A stretch of DNA of 64,000 bases from Streptomyces harbinensis (GTDB taxonomy: Bacteria > Actinomycetota > Actinomycetes > Streptomycetales > Streptomycetaceae), in NCBI RefSeq assembly GCF_900116145.1, contig NZ_FPAB01000001.1, positions 310,001-374,000 on the forward strand, given 5' to 3'. Position 1 is the stretch's first letter; each line of letters begins with the position of its first letter. This document shows, piece after piece, positions 54,804 to 63,751 of this stretch. The position numbers and the translations under genes are program-made. Under the pieces are notes generated by a model. That model did no database searches. It was not told where the DNA came from and worked only from the letters and a program-made list of their open reading frames with translations.

Positions 54804-55679
54804 ATGCCGGAGAACTCCCTGGCCGTGGTCATCGCCACCCGGAACCGCCGCAGCCGGCTCGCGCACACCCTGGAGAAGCTGCTGGAGCTGCCCGAGCGGC
54901 CGGCCGTCCTCGTCGTGGACAACGCCTCCACCGACGGCACCCGCGAGATGGTCGCCGCACGGTTCCCCGCCGTGCGCACCCTGGCCCTGCCGGTGAACCG
55001 GGGCGCGCTCGCCCGCAACGCGGGGGTGGCACTGCTGCCGCACCGCTACATCGCCTTCAGCGACGACGACTCCTGGTGGGAGCCGGGGGCGCTGGCCCGC
55101 GCCACCGGCGTCATGGAACGGGACCGGCGCGTCGGACTGGTCGCCGCGCACACCACGGTGGCGCCGCACGGCACCCCGGACCCGCTGAACCGGGCGCTGG
55201 CCGGCTCACCGCTGCGCGGCCCGGCCGGACTGCCGGGGCCCGCCGTACTCGGCTTCCTGGGCTGCGCGGCGGTGGTGCGCCGCGAGGCGTTCGTCGCCGC
55301 CGGCGGCTACCACCCGCTGCTGTTCTTCGGCGCCGAAGAGGCGCTGCTCGCCTACGACATGTCGGCCACCGGCTGGGTGCTGTGCCACCACCCGGGGGTG
55401 ACGGCGGTGCACGGCCCCGACCCGGGCCCGCGTCCGGGGCGCAGCACGCTGATCCAGCGCAACGAGACGCTCACCGCCTGGCTGCGCCGTCCGCTGCCGG
55501 TGGCCCTGCGGCACACCTGGGGCCTGGCCAGACGCTCGCCGGCCGATCCGGCCGCCCGGCGGGCCCTGGGGCAGCTGGTGGTCCGGCTGCCCGCCGCCCT
55601 GGCCGCGCGCCGCCGGCTGCCCGCCCGGGTGGAGGCCGACGTACGCCGACTGGAGCTGGCCCGTGACGGCGCCGGCTGA
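54804..55679 (+). CDS. GT2-family glycosyltransferase
   Basis: The 291-residue cytoplasmic protein has the GT-A fold: AVVIATRNRRSRLAHTLEKLLELP, VVDNASTDGT, the metal motif FSDDDSWWEPG (about 91-101) and a GAEEALLAYDMSATGW acceptor-side acidic segment. A nucleotide-sugar transferase for a cell-surface glycan or lipid is likely. The ATG is just after the SDR scar. The next gene starts before this one stops, and both share the same plan, so they are a tandem duplication. Confidence 0.85.
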   Translation: MPENSLAVVIATRNRRSRLAHTLEKLLELPERPAVLVVDNASTDGTREMVAARFPAVRTLALPVNRGALARNAGVALLPHRYIAFSDDDSWWEPGALARATGVMERDRRVGLVAAHTTVAPHGTPDPLNRALAGSPLRGPAGLPGPAVLGFLGCAAVVRREAFVAAGGYHPLLFFGAEEALLAYDMSATGWVLCHHPGVTAVHGPDPGPRPGRSTLIQRNETLTAWLRRPLPVALRHTWGLARRSPADPAARRALGQLVVRLPAALAARRRLPARVEADVRRLELARDGAG

Positions 55680-56571
55680 ACCCGCCCGCGTCACCGTCGC
55701 GATCATCACGCACGACCGGCGGCGGGAACTGCTGCACACCCTCGACCGGCTGGCCGGGCTGCCGGAGCGCCCGCCGGTGATCGTGGTCGACAACGGCTGC
55801 ACGGACGGCACCGCCGAGGCCGTCGCGCAGCGGTATCCGGAGGTCACCGTGGTGCGGCCGGGCGCCAACCTCGGTGCGGTGGGGCGCAACCTCGCCGCCC
55901 GGCAGGTGCGCACGCCCTATCTCGCCTTCTGCGACGACGACACTTGGTGGGAGGCCGGCTCGCTGGACCGCGCCGTCGCCGTACTGGACGCGCACCCGCA
56001 GGTCGCCACCCTGACCGCCCGGATCGTGGTCGAACCGGGCGGACGGGAGGACCCGATCGTGCCCGAGCTGCGCGACTCGCCGCTGCCCCGGCCCACCGGG
56101 CTGCCCGGGCCCGCCCTCGGCTCCTTCCTGGCCGGGGCGACGGTGGTGCGCACCGAGGCATTCCGCCGGGCCGGCGGGTTCTCGCCGCGGCTGTGGCTGG
56201 GCGGCGAGGAGGAACTGCTGGCGGCCGACCTGATGACGGCGGGCTGGTGGCTGGTCTTCGACGAGGAGATGCTGATCCATCACCGGCCCTCCGCGCTGCG
56301 CGACCCGACCCGGCGCCGCGCGGACGGAATCCGCAACACGCTGTGGTTCACCTGGCTGCGCCGCCCCCCGCGCTCCGCGCTGCGACGCACCGTCCAGCTG
56401 CTGGCCACCGTCCCCCACGACCGCACCACGGCCCGCGCCCTGGCCCGCGCACTGGCGGGGGCACCCTGGGTGCTGCGCGACCGCCGCCCGGTCCCGGCCG
56501 CGGTGGAGCAGCGGCTCGCCGCACTGGAAGCGGCACAGCGCGCCTCGACGGCGCGCCGGTACGTCGGCTGA
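55663..56571 (+). CDS. GT2-family glycosyltransferase, tandem paralogue
   Basis: The 302-residue protein repeats the layout of its upstream neighbour: VAIITHDRRRELLHTLDRLAGLPERPP, VVDNGCTDGT, FCDDDTWWEAG and GGEEELLAADLMTAGWWL. It starts at GTG 55663 inside the end of the first gene, giving a 17-base overlap. No membrane span is present. It converges on the heptose operon and may act on the same glycan. Confidence 0.86.
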   Translation: MTAPAEPARVTVAIITHDRRRELLHTLDRLAGLPERPPVIVVDNGCTDGTAEAVAQRYPEVTVVRPGANLGAVGRNLAARQVRTPYLAFCDDDTWWEAGSLDRAVAVLDAHPQVATLTARIVVEPGGREDPIVPELRDSPLPRPTGLPGPALGSFLAGATVVRTEAFRRAGGFSPRLWLGGEEELLAADLMTAGWWLVFDEEMLIHHRPSALRDPTRRRADGIRNTLWFTWLRRPPRSALRRTVQLLATVPHDRTTARALARALAGAPWVLRDRRPVPAAVEQRLAALEAAQRASTARRYVG

Positions 56572-56624
56572 GTGGCGCGCCCGCGCGGGGTATGCGGGTC
56601 CGGTGCCGTACCGGCCGGCCCGGC

Positions 56625-57620
56625 TCAGGCGGGGTGGGTGGGGCGGGCCGGTTGCCGGGTCGGGGCGGCCAGGACCTCCTCGATCGCGGTCCGCGCCTCG
56701 TCGGCGCCGATCCGCAGCAGCCGGGCGTCGGGGTGGTCGCCGTGCGGGTCGCCGGGGCGGACGGGGGCGGTGGCCGGGTCGGTGCCGGTGTCGGGGTGCC
56801 ACAGCGCCCGGTGGGCCGGGGCCGGGGGCGGGCCCCACAGGCGGGGGGAGACCGGGCCGAACAGGACCACCGACGGGGTGCCGTGCGCCGTCGCCAGGTG
56901 GGCGACCCCGGTGTCGCCCACCAGGACCGCCGCGGCGTGCGCGACCAGGGCCGAGAGCGCGTCGAAGGAGAGCCCGGACAGCACCGCGCCGGCCGGCAGG
57001 CCGGCCAGCGCGGCGACCCGGCGTGCCAGTCGCTCCTCCCCCGGGCCCGCGCTCACCACCACCGGGCGCGGGGCGAGCGCGGCAGCCACCGCGGCGAACC
57101 GTTCGGCGGGCCAGCGCCGGGCCGCCGCCTCGGCCCCGGGGTGGACGACGACGGCGCCGGGCGCGGGGCTCGGGGTGGCCGGGGCGGTGATGGCGACGTC
57201 CGCCGGGTCGGCGTTCATGCCGTGTCCGCGCAGCAGCCGGCACCAGCGTTCGCGTTCGTGCTCGGCGGGCCGCCATTCGGGCCCTGCCGCGCCGGCGTAG
57301 CCGATGAGGCGGCGCGGGCCGAGTGCGGCCAGGGGCCGCAGGCTCTGCGGTCCGCAGCCGTGCAGGTCCACGGCGAGGGCGGGGGCCGGGCCGCGCCAGG
57401 GGATCGCCGGCGGGACCTCGCGGCCGGGGGCCCGGGCGGGGACGAGCCCGTCCACGGCGCCGGTGGCCGCGACGGCGCCGGCCAGGGCGGGGGGTGCGGC
57501 CAGCAGCAGCCGGGCGGCCGGGTACGTGCGCCGCAGCGCGCGCAGCGCCGGGACGGCCGTCAGCAGGTCGCCGAGGCCGAGGGCGCGCAGGACGACGATC
57601 CGTTCCGGCGGGCGGCTCAC
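56625..57620 (-). CDS. GT9-family (heptosyltransferase-like) glycosyltransferase
   Basis: The 331-residue GT-B protein matches ADP-heptose transferases: ERIVVLRALGLGDLLTAVPALRALRR at the N-terminus, VVVHPGAEAAARRWPAERFAAV in the middle, and LVGDTGVAHLATAHGTPSVVLFGPVSPRLWGPP near the C-terminus, the donor-binding region. GTG 57620 overlaps the hldE stop by four bases. It is the last gene of the heptose operon. The acceptor is unknown in this Gram-positive. Confidence 0.9.
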   Translation of the reverse strand: MSRPPERIVVLRALGLGDLLTAVPALRALRRTYPAARLLLAAPPALAGAVAATGAVDGLVPARAPGREVPPAIPWRGPAPALAVDLHGCGPQSLRPLAALGPRRLIGYAGAAGPEWRPAEHERERWCRLLRGHGMNADPADVAITAPATPSPAPGAVVVHPGAEAAARRWPAERFAAVAAALAPRPVVVSAGPGEERLARRVAALAGLPAGAVLSGLSFDALSALVAHAAAVLVGDTGVAHLATAHGTPSVVLFGPVSPRLWGPPPAPAHRALWHPDTGTDPATAPVRPGDPHGDHPDARLLRIGADEARTAIEEVLAAPTRQPARPTHPA

Positions 57621-59053
57621 GTCCGGGAGCCGGCCGCCCGGCGGGCCAGGTCCGTGGTGGAGCGGCCCTCCAGGTAGGGCAGGACGAGGGTCTGGCCGTT
57701 CCACTCCCGCAACTGCGCGGCTTCCGGCAGGTCCCGCACGCTGTAGTCGCCGCCCTTGACCCAGATGTCCGGCCGCAGCCGCTGGAGCAGGGCCTGCGGG
57801 GTGTCCTCGCCGAATTCGGCGACCGCGTCCACGCAGCCGAGGCCGGCCAGCACCCGTACCCGGTCGGCGGCGGCGTTGAGCGGCCGGCCGGGGCCCTTGA
57901 GGCGGCGGACGGAGGCGTCGGAGTTGACGCACACGATGAGCAGGTCGCCGGTGCGGCGCGCGTTCTCCAGGAACTGGACGTGCCCGGCGTGCAGCAGGTC
58001 GAAGCAGCCGCCGGCCGCCACCACGGTGCCGCCGCGCGAGCGGACGGCGTTCGCCAGGGCCAGGATGTCCTCCAGCCGGTGCGGTTTGTCCGGGCGCGGT
58101 CCGGAAGGGCCGCGCACCGAGGGGTTTCTGCCGGTGTGCCAGATGGCGTGCTCGCCGGTGCCGCCGGCGGCGACGAAGGAGGCGGCGGCCTCGGTCGCGG
58201 CGCCGGCCGCCTCGGGCGGCAGCCCGCCGTCGGCGAGGACGGCCGCCGCCGTGGCGGCGAAGCAGTCGCCCGCGCCGCACGGGTCGCCGTCGCCGCGCGA
58301 GACCACCGGGATGTAGAGCGGATCGTCGCACCGGGGGCGGGTGAGGACGGCGCCCCGGGCGCCGAGGGTCACCGCGACCGACGCGCACTGCCAGCGTTCG
58401 GCGAGCAGCGAGCCGCGCCGGGCGTGGGCGCGCAGCGAGTCGTCCGCGTCCTCCACCGAGCCGGACCGGTCCGCGCCGTGCCGGCGCAGGAACCAGCGGG
58501 CCTCGCGTTCGTTGGGGGTGACCATGCGCAGCCCGGGAATGGGCCGGGTGCCCTGCGGGTGCGGGTCCCACAGCACCGGCACGCGCTGGGCGGCCCTCTG
58601 CACGGCGGAGCGCACCGCGGAGACGGCGCCCCGGCCGTAGTCGGCCACCAGGATGGTGCCCGCTTCCTCCAGGACGCGCAGCACTCGGTCGCCGGGGGCG
58701 CCGGTCCGGCCGCCGCCGTGGTCCATCCGCATCAGCGGGCGGCCTCCGGCGAGCACCCGGCATTTGACGGGCAGGCTGCCCTCCAGCGGCAGTTCGGCCA
58801 GCCGGACGCCGGGCGGCAGCAGGGAACGTACCGTGTCGCTCGCCTCGTCGTGGCCCAGCCCGGTCACCAGGATCACCTCGCGCCCGTCGCGGGCGGCCAG
58901 CGCGGCGGCGAGTCCCGCGCCGCCGGGGCGGCACCGCTCGTCGGCCACGTCGACCACCGGCACCGGCGCGTCGGGGGCGAGCCGGCCGGCCCGGCCGGTG
59001 ATGTCCCGGTCCAGCAGGACGTCGCCGACGACGACGATCGGCCGGCCGCTCAC
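57617..59053 (-). CDS. hldE: Bifunctional heptose-7-phosphate kinase / heptose-1-phosphate adenylyltransferase
   Basis: The 478-residue protein joins two enzymes. The ribokinase-type kinase domain (about 1-310) begins PIVVVGDVLLDRDITGRAGRLAPDAPVPVV and has the catalytic GDGDPCGAGDCFAA loop. The nucleotidyltransferase domain (about 335-478) has GGCFDLLHAGHVQFLENAR with the HAGH motif, and VKGGDYSVRDLPE. It makes heptose-1,7-bisphosphate and later ADP-heptose, which marks the ADP rather than GDP route. GTG 59053 overlaps the gmhA stop. Confidence 0.93.
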   Translation of the reverse strand: MSGRPIVVVGDVLLDRDITGRAGRLAPDAPVPVVDVADERCRPGGAGLAAALAARDGREVILVTGLGHDEASDTVRSLLPPGVRLAELPLEGSLPVKCRVLAGGRPLMRMDHGGGRTGAPGDRVLRVLEEAGTILVADYGRGAVSAVRSAVQRAAQRVPVLWDPHPQGTRPIPGLRMVTPNEREARWFLRRHGADRSGSVEDADDSLRAHARRGSLLAERWQCASVAVTLGARGAVLTRPRCDDPLYIPVVSRGDGDPCGAGDCFAATAAAVLADGGLPPEAAGAATEAAASFVAAGGTGEHAIWHTGRNPSVRGPSGPRPDKPHRLEDILALANAVRSRGGTVVAAGGCFDLLHAGHVQFLENARRTGDLLIVCVNSDASVRRLKGPGRPLNAAADRVRVLAGLGCVDAVAEFGEDTPQALLQRLRPDIWVKGGDYSVRDLPEAAQLREWNGQTLVLPYLEGRSTTDLARRAAGSRT

Positions 59054-59685
59054 GCCGCGTCCTCGGCCGGGACCACCGCGGGCTCGCGGGCCGTGCGGGT
59101 GGGGACGGCGAGGGCCTCGTCGAACGCCTCGCAGACCACGTGCAGGGCGACCAGGTGGGCTTCCTGGACGCTGGCGGGCGAGTCGGAGCGGATGGCCACC
59201 ACCGAGTCGGCCTGCGCGGCGAGCGGGTTGGGGGTGGGTCCGGTCATCGCCCACACCCGGACGCCGGCGGCGCGGGCGGCGGTGGCGGCGTCCAGCAGGT
59301 TGTCGCTGCGGCCGGAGGTGGACAGCAGCAGCGCGACGTCGCCGGGGCGGCCGTGGGCGGCGATCTGCCGGGCGTAGATCTCGTCGAAGCCGTAGTCGTT
59401 GCCGATGGCGGTCACCGCCGAGGTCTCGGCGTGCAGGGCGATCGCCGAGTACGGTCCGCGCTCGCCCGCGTAGCGCCCGACGAGTTCGGCCGTCATGTGC
59501 TGCGCCTGCGCGGCGCTGCCGCCGTTGCCGGCGGCCAGCAGGCGCCCGCCGGAGGCGAGCACCACGGCCAGCCTGCGGCCCCAGTCCGCGGCTTCGGCGA
59601 GTCCGGTGTCCGGGTCCTCGTGGAAGTCGAGCAGCGCCTGCCGGAGGGACTCGCAGTGGCGGCGTGCGGTGGCTGTGGGGTGCAC
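59050..59685 (-). CDS. gmhA: Sedoheptulose-7-phosphate isomerase
   Basis: The 211-residue SIS-domain protein catalyses the first step of heptose synthesis, sedoheptulose-7-phosphate to D-glycero-D-manno-heptose-7-phosphate. Family segments are LLAAGNGGSAAQAQHMTAELVGRY, ALLLSTSGRSDNLLDAATAA and the metal-binding VQEAHLVALHVVCEAFDE with its His. It is followed without gap by hldE. Confidence 0.94.
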   Translation of the reverse strand: MHPTATARRHCESLRQALLDFHEDPDTGLAEAADWGRRLAVVLASGGRLLAAGNGGSAAQAQHMTAELVGRYAGERGPYSAIALHAETSAVTAIGNDYGFDEIYARQIAAHGRPGDVALLLSTSGRSDNLLDAATAARAAGVRVWAMTGPTPNPLAAQADSVVAIRSDSPASVQEAHLVALHVVCEAFDEALAVPTRTAREPAVVPAEDAA

Positions 59686-59797
59686 GGGCGATCCTTTCTG
59701 TGGCGGTCTGTGGCGGTCGGGGTCGGGGGCGGGTTCTCCCGCCGGCCGGGTGGCCGGACGCGGTCGTGGCGCGCGGGGTGCGCGCGCCGCGGTGCGG

Positions 59798-61054
59798 TCA
59801 GACGCGGTGGACGGCGGGCGCCGGGTCGCGGACGCGCAGGTCGCGGTAGACGCGTTCGGTGGCCTCGGCCACCGAGGCCCAGCGGTAGCGGGTGAGGACC
59901 CGGCGGCGTCCGGCCGCGCCGCACGCCGCGCGCTGCGCGGGGTCGTCGAGCAGTTCCGTGACGGCGGCGGCCAGCGCCGCCGGGTCGCCCGGTGGTACGA
60001 GCCGTCCGGTGGCCGGGTCGGCGACCGTGTCCAGCTGCCCGCCGACGGCGCTGGCGACCACCGGTACGCCGCAGGCCATGGCCTCCAGCGGGACGATGCC
60101 GAACGGCTCGTAGGTGGCCGGGCACAGCACCAGGTCGCAGCCGCGCATCAGGGCGGGCACCTCGGGGCGGGGCACGGCGCCGGCGAAGCGGACGCGGTCG
60201 GTGACGCCGCAGCGCCGGGCGACGGCACGCAGCCGCCGTACCTCGGGGTCCCGGCCGGGTGCGGCGCCCGGGGAGCCGCCGGCGATGACCAGTTCGGCGC
60301 CGGGGACGCGGGCCAGCGCCTCGATGGCGACCTCGGCGCCCTTGCGCGGCACCAGCCGCCCGATGTGCAGCAGCCGGAACGGGCGTCCGTGCGGCGGCGC
60401 GTCCTGCGCCGGGCGGGGCCGGGGGGAGAACCACTGGGGGTCCACTCCGCACGGCACCACCCGCACCTTGCCCACCGGCACGCCGAGGGCGACGAGTTCG
60501 GTGACCTCGTCGCGGCAGGTCGCCACCGTGATGTCGCAGTGCGAGCCGATCTGCCGTTCCCAGTCGATGCGCCCGGGCGGGCTGGTGTCGGCGGCGCCCT
60601 GGTGGCGGCGCTTCACGCTGCCGAGCGCGTGGAAGGTGTGGACGAACGGGATGCCGAGGGCCCGGGTCGCCCACCAGGTGGCGATGCCGGACATCCAGAA
60701 GTGCGCGTGGGCCAGGTGGGGCGGTCTGCGGGTCCACTCGCGTTCCAGGAACTCGCTGAACTCCGGCATGTGGGGCAGCAGCTCGTCCTTGGGCAGGCTG
60801 TGCGCCGGCCCGGCGGGCACGTGCCGGATCTCCAGGCCGGGGCGGATGCGGACGGTGCGGGGCAGGGTGGCGCAGTCGCGGCGGGTGTAGACGGTCACCC
60901 GGTGGCCGCGTTCGGCGAGTTGTCCGGCCAGCTGGGCGACGTGCACGTTCTGGCCGCCGGCGTCGGCGCCGCCGAGTGCGGCCAGCGGGCTGGCGTGTTC
61001 GGAGACCAGGGCGATCTCCAGGGGTTCGGCCGGGCCGGGCCATGGGGGCCGCAT
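59798..61054 (-). CDS. GT4-family glycosyltransferase
   Basis: The 418-residue GT-B protein has the GT4 donor site: LLHIGRLVPRKGAEVAIEAL, VIAGGSPG, then CPATYEPFGIVPLEAMACGVPVVASAVGGQLDTV with the E-x7-E signature. The N-terminus (EHASPLAALGGADAGGQNVHVAQLA) resembles MshA and sucrose-phosphate synthase-type enzymes. It probably adds a sugar to the heptose-containing product. Its ATG shares a base with the stop of the upstream transferase; a 112-base gap follows before gmhA. Confidence 0.92.
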   Translation of the reverse strand: MRPPWPGPAEPLEIALVSEHASPLAALGGADAGGQNVHVAQLAGQLAERGHRVTVYTRRDCATLPRTVRIRPGLEIRHVPAGPAHSLPKDELLPHMPEFSEFLEREWTRRPPHLAHAHFWMSGIATWWATRALGIPFVHTFHALGSVKRRHQGAADTSPPGRIDWERQIGSHCDITVATCRDEVTELVALGVPVGKVRVVPCGVDPQWFSPRPRPAQDAPPHGRPFRLLHIGRLVPRKGAEVAIEALARVPGAELVIAGGSPGAAPGRDPEVRRLRAVARRCGVTDRVRFAGAVPRPEVPALMRGCDLVLCPATYEPFGIVPLEAMACGVPVVASAVGGQLDTVADPATGRLVPPGDPAALAAAVTELLDDPAQRAACGAAGRRRVLTRYRWASVAEATERVYRDLRVRDPAPAVHRV

Positions 61055-62019
61055 CAGCGGATCACCTCCTCGATCAGCCGGTCCCAGTCGGCGAGGAACC
61101 GTTTGAGGCCGTACCGGGCCAGCGCCGCCTGCCGGGCCGCCGCGCCGGCCTGCCGGGCGGCGTCCGGGTCGCGGGCGTAGCGGGCCGCCGCCTCGGCCAG
61201 CACCTCGGGCCGGGTGGAGAGCACCCCGGCACCGGGGGGTACCGCTTCCACCGCCTCGGTGGTGGCGAGGGCGACCACCGGCATGCCCAGGTGCATGGCT
61301 TCGACGAGGGAGAGCCCGAGCGAGGTCCAGCGCACCGGGTGCAGATAGACCCGGCAGCGGGCCATCTCGGTGTGCAGCCGCTCTTGCGGCAGCTCGCGCA
61401 CCCGGCAGCGGGGTTCGGGGATGCCGAGCCGGGCGGGCAGGTCAGCGGTACCCATGCCGAAGATCTCCAGCGGGACGGAGCGGGCCAGTTCCGGCAGCAG
61501 ATCGGTGCCGGTGGTCCGGCCGCGCCGCAGCGGCTCGTTGACGACGACGGCGGCGGCGGCCCGTTCGCCGCTGTAGCGGTGGCCGGGGTCGACGACGCCG
61601 TGTTCGACGACGGTGGTGGGGGCGCGGCCGTTGTCCCAGAAGAGCCGGTTGAAGTGGGTGACGTGGACGAGGGTGAGGTCGTCGCGGTCGGCGCACGGGT
61701 GCCGGGTGTCGGGGACGTTCCCGTCGGGGGCGTTGTGTTCCAGGTAGACGGCGGGGATGTCGCGGCCGGGGCGGCGCCCGCCGAGCCACCGTTCGGCCAG
61801 CTCCGCCTCGTGCGGGCGCTGGAGCACCACCAGGTCGACCGGTGCGTCGCGCAGTTGTTCCGGGGTGCGTTCGCGTACCGAGGCGGGCCAGTTCCAGCTG
61901 TCGGCCCGGCCGCGTCCGTCGGCGGTGCGCCCGGGGAGCAGCGGCAGCAGATAGGTGTGCGGGCCCTGGACGAACGCGGTCGTCCAGGAGCCGTGCACGT
62001 GCCACATGAGGATGTTCAT
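61054..62019 (-). CDS. Glycosyltransferase, GT4-like
   Basis: The 321-residue protein reads MNILMWHVHGSWTTAFVQGPH at the start and has a donor-side segment YLHPVRWTSLGLSLVEAMHLGMPVVALATTEA, the E-x7-like GT-B end signature. An HNAPDGNVPDTRHP segment near residue 95 is typical of a group often encoded in actinobacterial surface-glycan clusters. ATG 62019 overlaps the stop of the GT9 gene by four bases. Acceptor unknown. Confidence 0.87.
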   Translation of the reverse strand: MNILMWHVHGSWTTAFVQGPHTYLLPLLPGRTADGRGRADSWNWPASVRERTPEQLRDAPVDLVVLQRPHEAELAERWLGGRRPGRDIPAVYLEHNAPDGNVPDTRHPCADRDDLTLVHVTHFNRLFWDNGRAPTTVVEHGVVDPGHRYSGERAAAAVVVNEPLRRGRTTGTDLLPELARSVPLEIFGMGTADLPARLGIPEPRCRVRELPQERLHTEMARCRVYLHPVRWTSLGLSLVEAMHLGMPVVALATTEAVEAVPPGAGVLSTRPEVLAEAAARYARDPDAARQAGAAARQAALARYGLKRFLADWDRLIEEVIR

Positions 62020-63125
62020 GTCCGTTCCTCCGGTGCGGGTGCCGATGCCGGTGCGGGTGCAGCTGCTGTTGCCGGTGCCGTTGCCGGGCGGATGCCGGGG
62101 GCGGCGCTGACGGTCAGCCGCTCGACGGCGGCCAGGACCTCCTCGTCGGTGATGGAGTCCAGGCAGGGGTGGCCGTCGACCGGGCATTCGCGGGCCCGGC
62201 TGCCCGCGCAGGCCGAGTCCTGCCGGCCGAGCAGCAGGTGGGGGACGCGGTAGGGCAGCCAGCGCTCCGGGCTGACGACGGGGGCGAAGAGGCTGATGAC
62301 GGGGGTGCGGACGGCGGCGGCCAGATGGGCCGGGCCGGTGTTGCCCGCGATGGTGAGCCGGGCGCGGGAGAGCACGCCGGCCAGTTCCCCCATGTGGGTG
62401 CGCCCGCCCAGGTCCAGGGCGTGCCGTCCGGCGACGTGCCGGGTGAGATCGGCCTCCTGGGGGCTGCCGGTGACCACGACCCGGTGTCCGGCGGCGGCCA
62501 GCACCGCGACGGCCCGGGCGGCGCGGTCGGCGCTCCAGGTCCGGGCAGGGACGGCGGCTCCGGGGTGCAGGACGAGGTAGGGCTCCTCGCCGGTGAGTGC
62601 GCTGGTGTCCGGTGGGGTGCGCACGCGCAGTTCGCCGCGGTCGCCGTCCGGCAGCCGGAATCCGGCGGCCTCGGCGAGTTCCAGCGCGGCGGTGGCCTCG
62701 TGCCGGTGGGCGGCGCGGTGGTGGCGCAGTTGCAGCAGGGAGCCGGGGTAGTGCTCGCTGTCGGCGCCGATCCAGGGGATGCCGGCGAGCTTGAGCAGCA
62801 GGGCGGCGGGCAGCGGGCTCTGGTGCTGGGACGCCAGGATCAGGGCGCGGTCGTAGCCGCCGCGCTCGATGCGGCGCACGAGGTGGGCCACCTCCGCCGG
62901 GTCGGTGGCGGGGGCGGCCAGCCGCACCCAGGGCGCGTCGAACACCTCCACCCGGTCCACGCCCGGCAGCAGGCGGCCGGCGGCCTCGCCCAGCGGGCCG
63001 CAGAGCATGGTGACGGACCGGGAGCCGGCGGCGACGGCCCGGACGGCGGGTCCGGCCAGCAGGACGTCTCCCGCGCTGTCCAGCCGGACGACGAGGGTGT
63101 GCGGGAGCGTGCCGGGCGCTGTCAC
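62016..63125 (-). CDS. GT9-family (heptosyltransferase-like) glycosyltransferase
   Basis: The 369-residue GT-B protein has the GT9 start TLVVRLDSAGDVLLAGPAVRAVA, the central YLVLHPGAAVPARTWSADRAARAVAVL and the donor loop IAGNTGPAHLAAAVRTPVISLFAPVVSPERWLP. A Cys-containing tail (CAGSRARECPVDGHPC) is common to actinobacterial GT9 proteins, and the last 30 residues are Ala/Pro-rich. GTG 63125 overlaps the gmhB stop. A second heptosyltransferase gene in one operon suggests at least two heptose additions. Confidence 0.9.
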   Translation of the reverse strand: MTAPGTLPHTLVVRLDSAGDVLLAGPAVRAVAAGSRSVTMLCGPLGEAAGRLLPGVDRVEVFDAPWVRLAAPATDPAEVAHLVRRIERGGYDRALILASQHQSPLPAALLLKLAGIPWIGADSEHYPGSLLQLRHHRAAHRHEATAALELAEAAGFRLPDGDRGELRVRTPPDTSALTGEEPYLVLHPGAAVPARTWSADRAARAVAVLAAAGHRVVVTGSPQEADLTRHVAGRHALDLGGRTHMGELAGVLSRARLTIAGNTGPAHLAAAVRTPVISLFAPVVSPERWLPYRVPHLLLGRQDSACAGSRARECPVDGHPCLDSITDEEVLAAVERLTVSAAPGIRPATAPATAAAPAPASAPAPEERT

Positions 63126-63751
63126 GGGGCGCCCGCCGTGCCGGGGGCGGGCCGCAGCAGGGCGCGTACGGCGGTCAGCAGGTCGGGGGCGCGGTGGGGC
63201 GCGGCGGCGACCTCGGCGATCCGGGTCGCCGGGGTGGGTACCAGGACGCCGTGGGCTCCGGCGGCGCGGGCGGCGTCCAGGTCGCTGCCGATGTCGCCGA
63301 TCACGACGGTGTGGCGCGGGGCGACGCCCAGCCGGCGGCAGGCCGCCGCGACGAGGCCGGGGGCGGGTTTGCGGCAGCCGCAGCCGTCGGCGGGGCCGTG
63401 CGGGCAGACGGCCCAGACGCCGAAGGGGCCGAGCAGGGTTTCGACCCGGGTGCGGACCGCCGCGACCTCGGCGTGTCCGATGCGGCCCCGGGCGACGCCG
63501 GACTGGTTGCTGACCACGCCGAGGGCCACGCCGTGGTCGCGCAGCAGCGTCAGGGCGGCGCGGACCCGGGGCAGCGGCCGGACGAGGGCGGGGTCGCCGT
63601 TGTAGGGGACGTCCTCGATCAGGGTGCCGTCCCGGTCGAACAGCACGGCCCGGGGCCCGCGCCGCCGGCCGCCGGGGTGGAGCGAGGCCGGGCGGGAGGG
63701 ACCGGGCGGAAAGAGCCAGGGGCGGGCCCCGGCTGCCGAGTCGTCAGCCAT
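63122..63751 (-). CDS. gmhB: D-glycero-heptose-1,7-bisphosphate phosphatase
   Basis: The 209-residue HAD-IIIA phosphatase has the nucleophile motif FDRDGTLIEDVPY (about 38-50), the Thr/Ser motif VVSNQSGVARG, a zinc loop CPHGPADGCGCRKP and the acidic GDIGSDLDAA motif. It removes the 7-phosphate from heptose-1,7-bisphosphate between the two steps of HldE. An N-terminal extension of about 30 residues is unusual. Its ATG overlaps the end of the upstream transferase by eight bases. Confidence 0.92.
   Translation of the reverse strand: MADDSAAGARPWLFPPGPSRPASLHPGGRRRGPRAVLFDRDGTLIEDVPYNGDPALVRPLPRVRAALTLLRDHGVALGVVSNQSGVARGRIGHAEVAAVRTRVETLLGPFGVWAVCPHGPADGCGCRKPAPGLVAAACRRLGVAPRHTVVIGDIGSDLDAARAAGAHGVLVPTPATRIAEVAAAPHRAPDLLTAVRALLRPAPGTAGAP

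Noticed and set aside
59697-59716. Ten-base tandem repeat TCTGTGGCGG in the gap upstream of gmhA
   Set aside because: Only two copies in a GC-rich spacer between two genes of one operon. It could be a slippage product, and there is no second sign of a promoter or regulator site.
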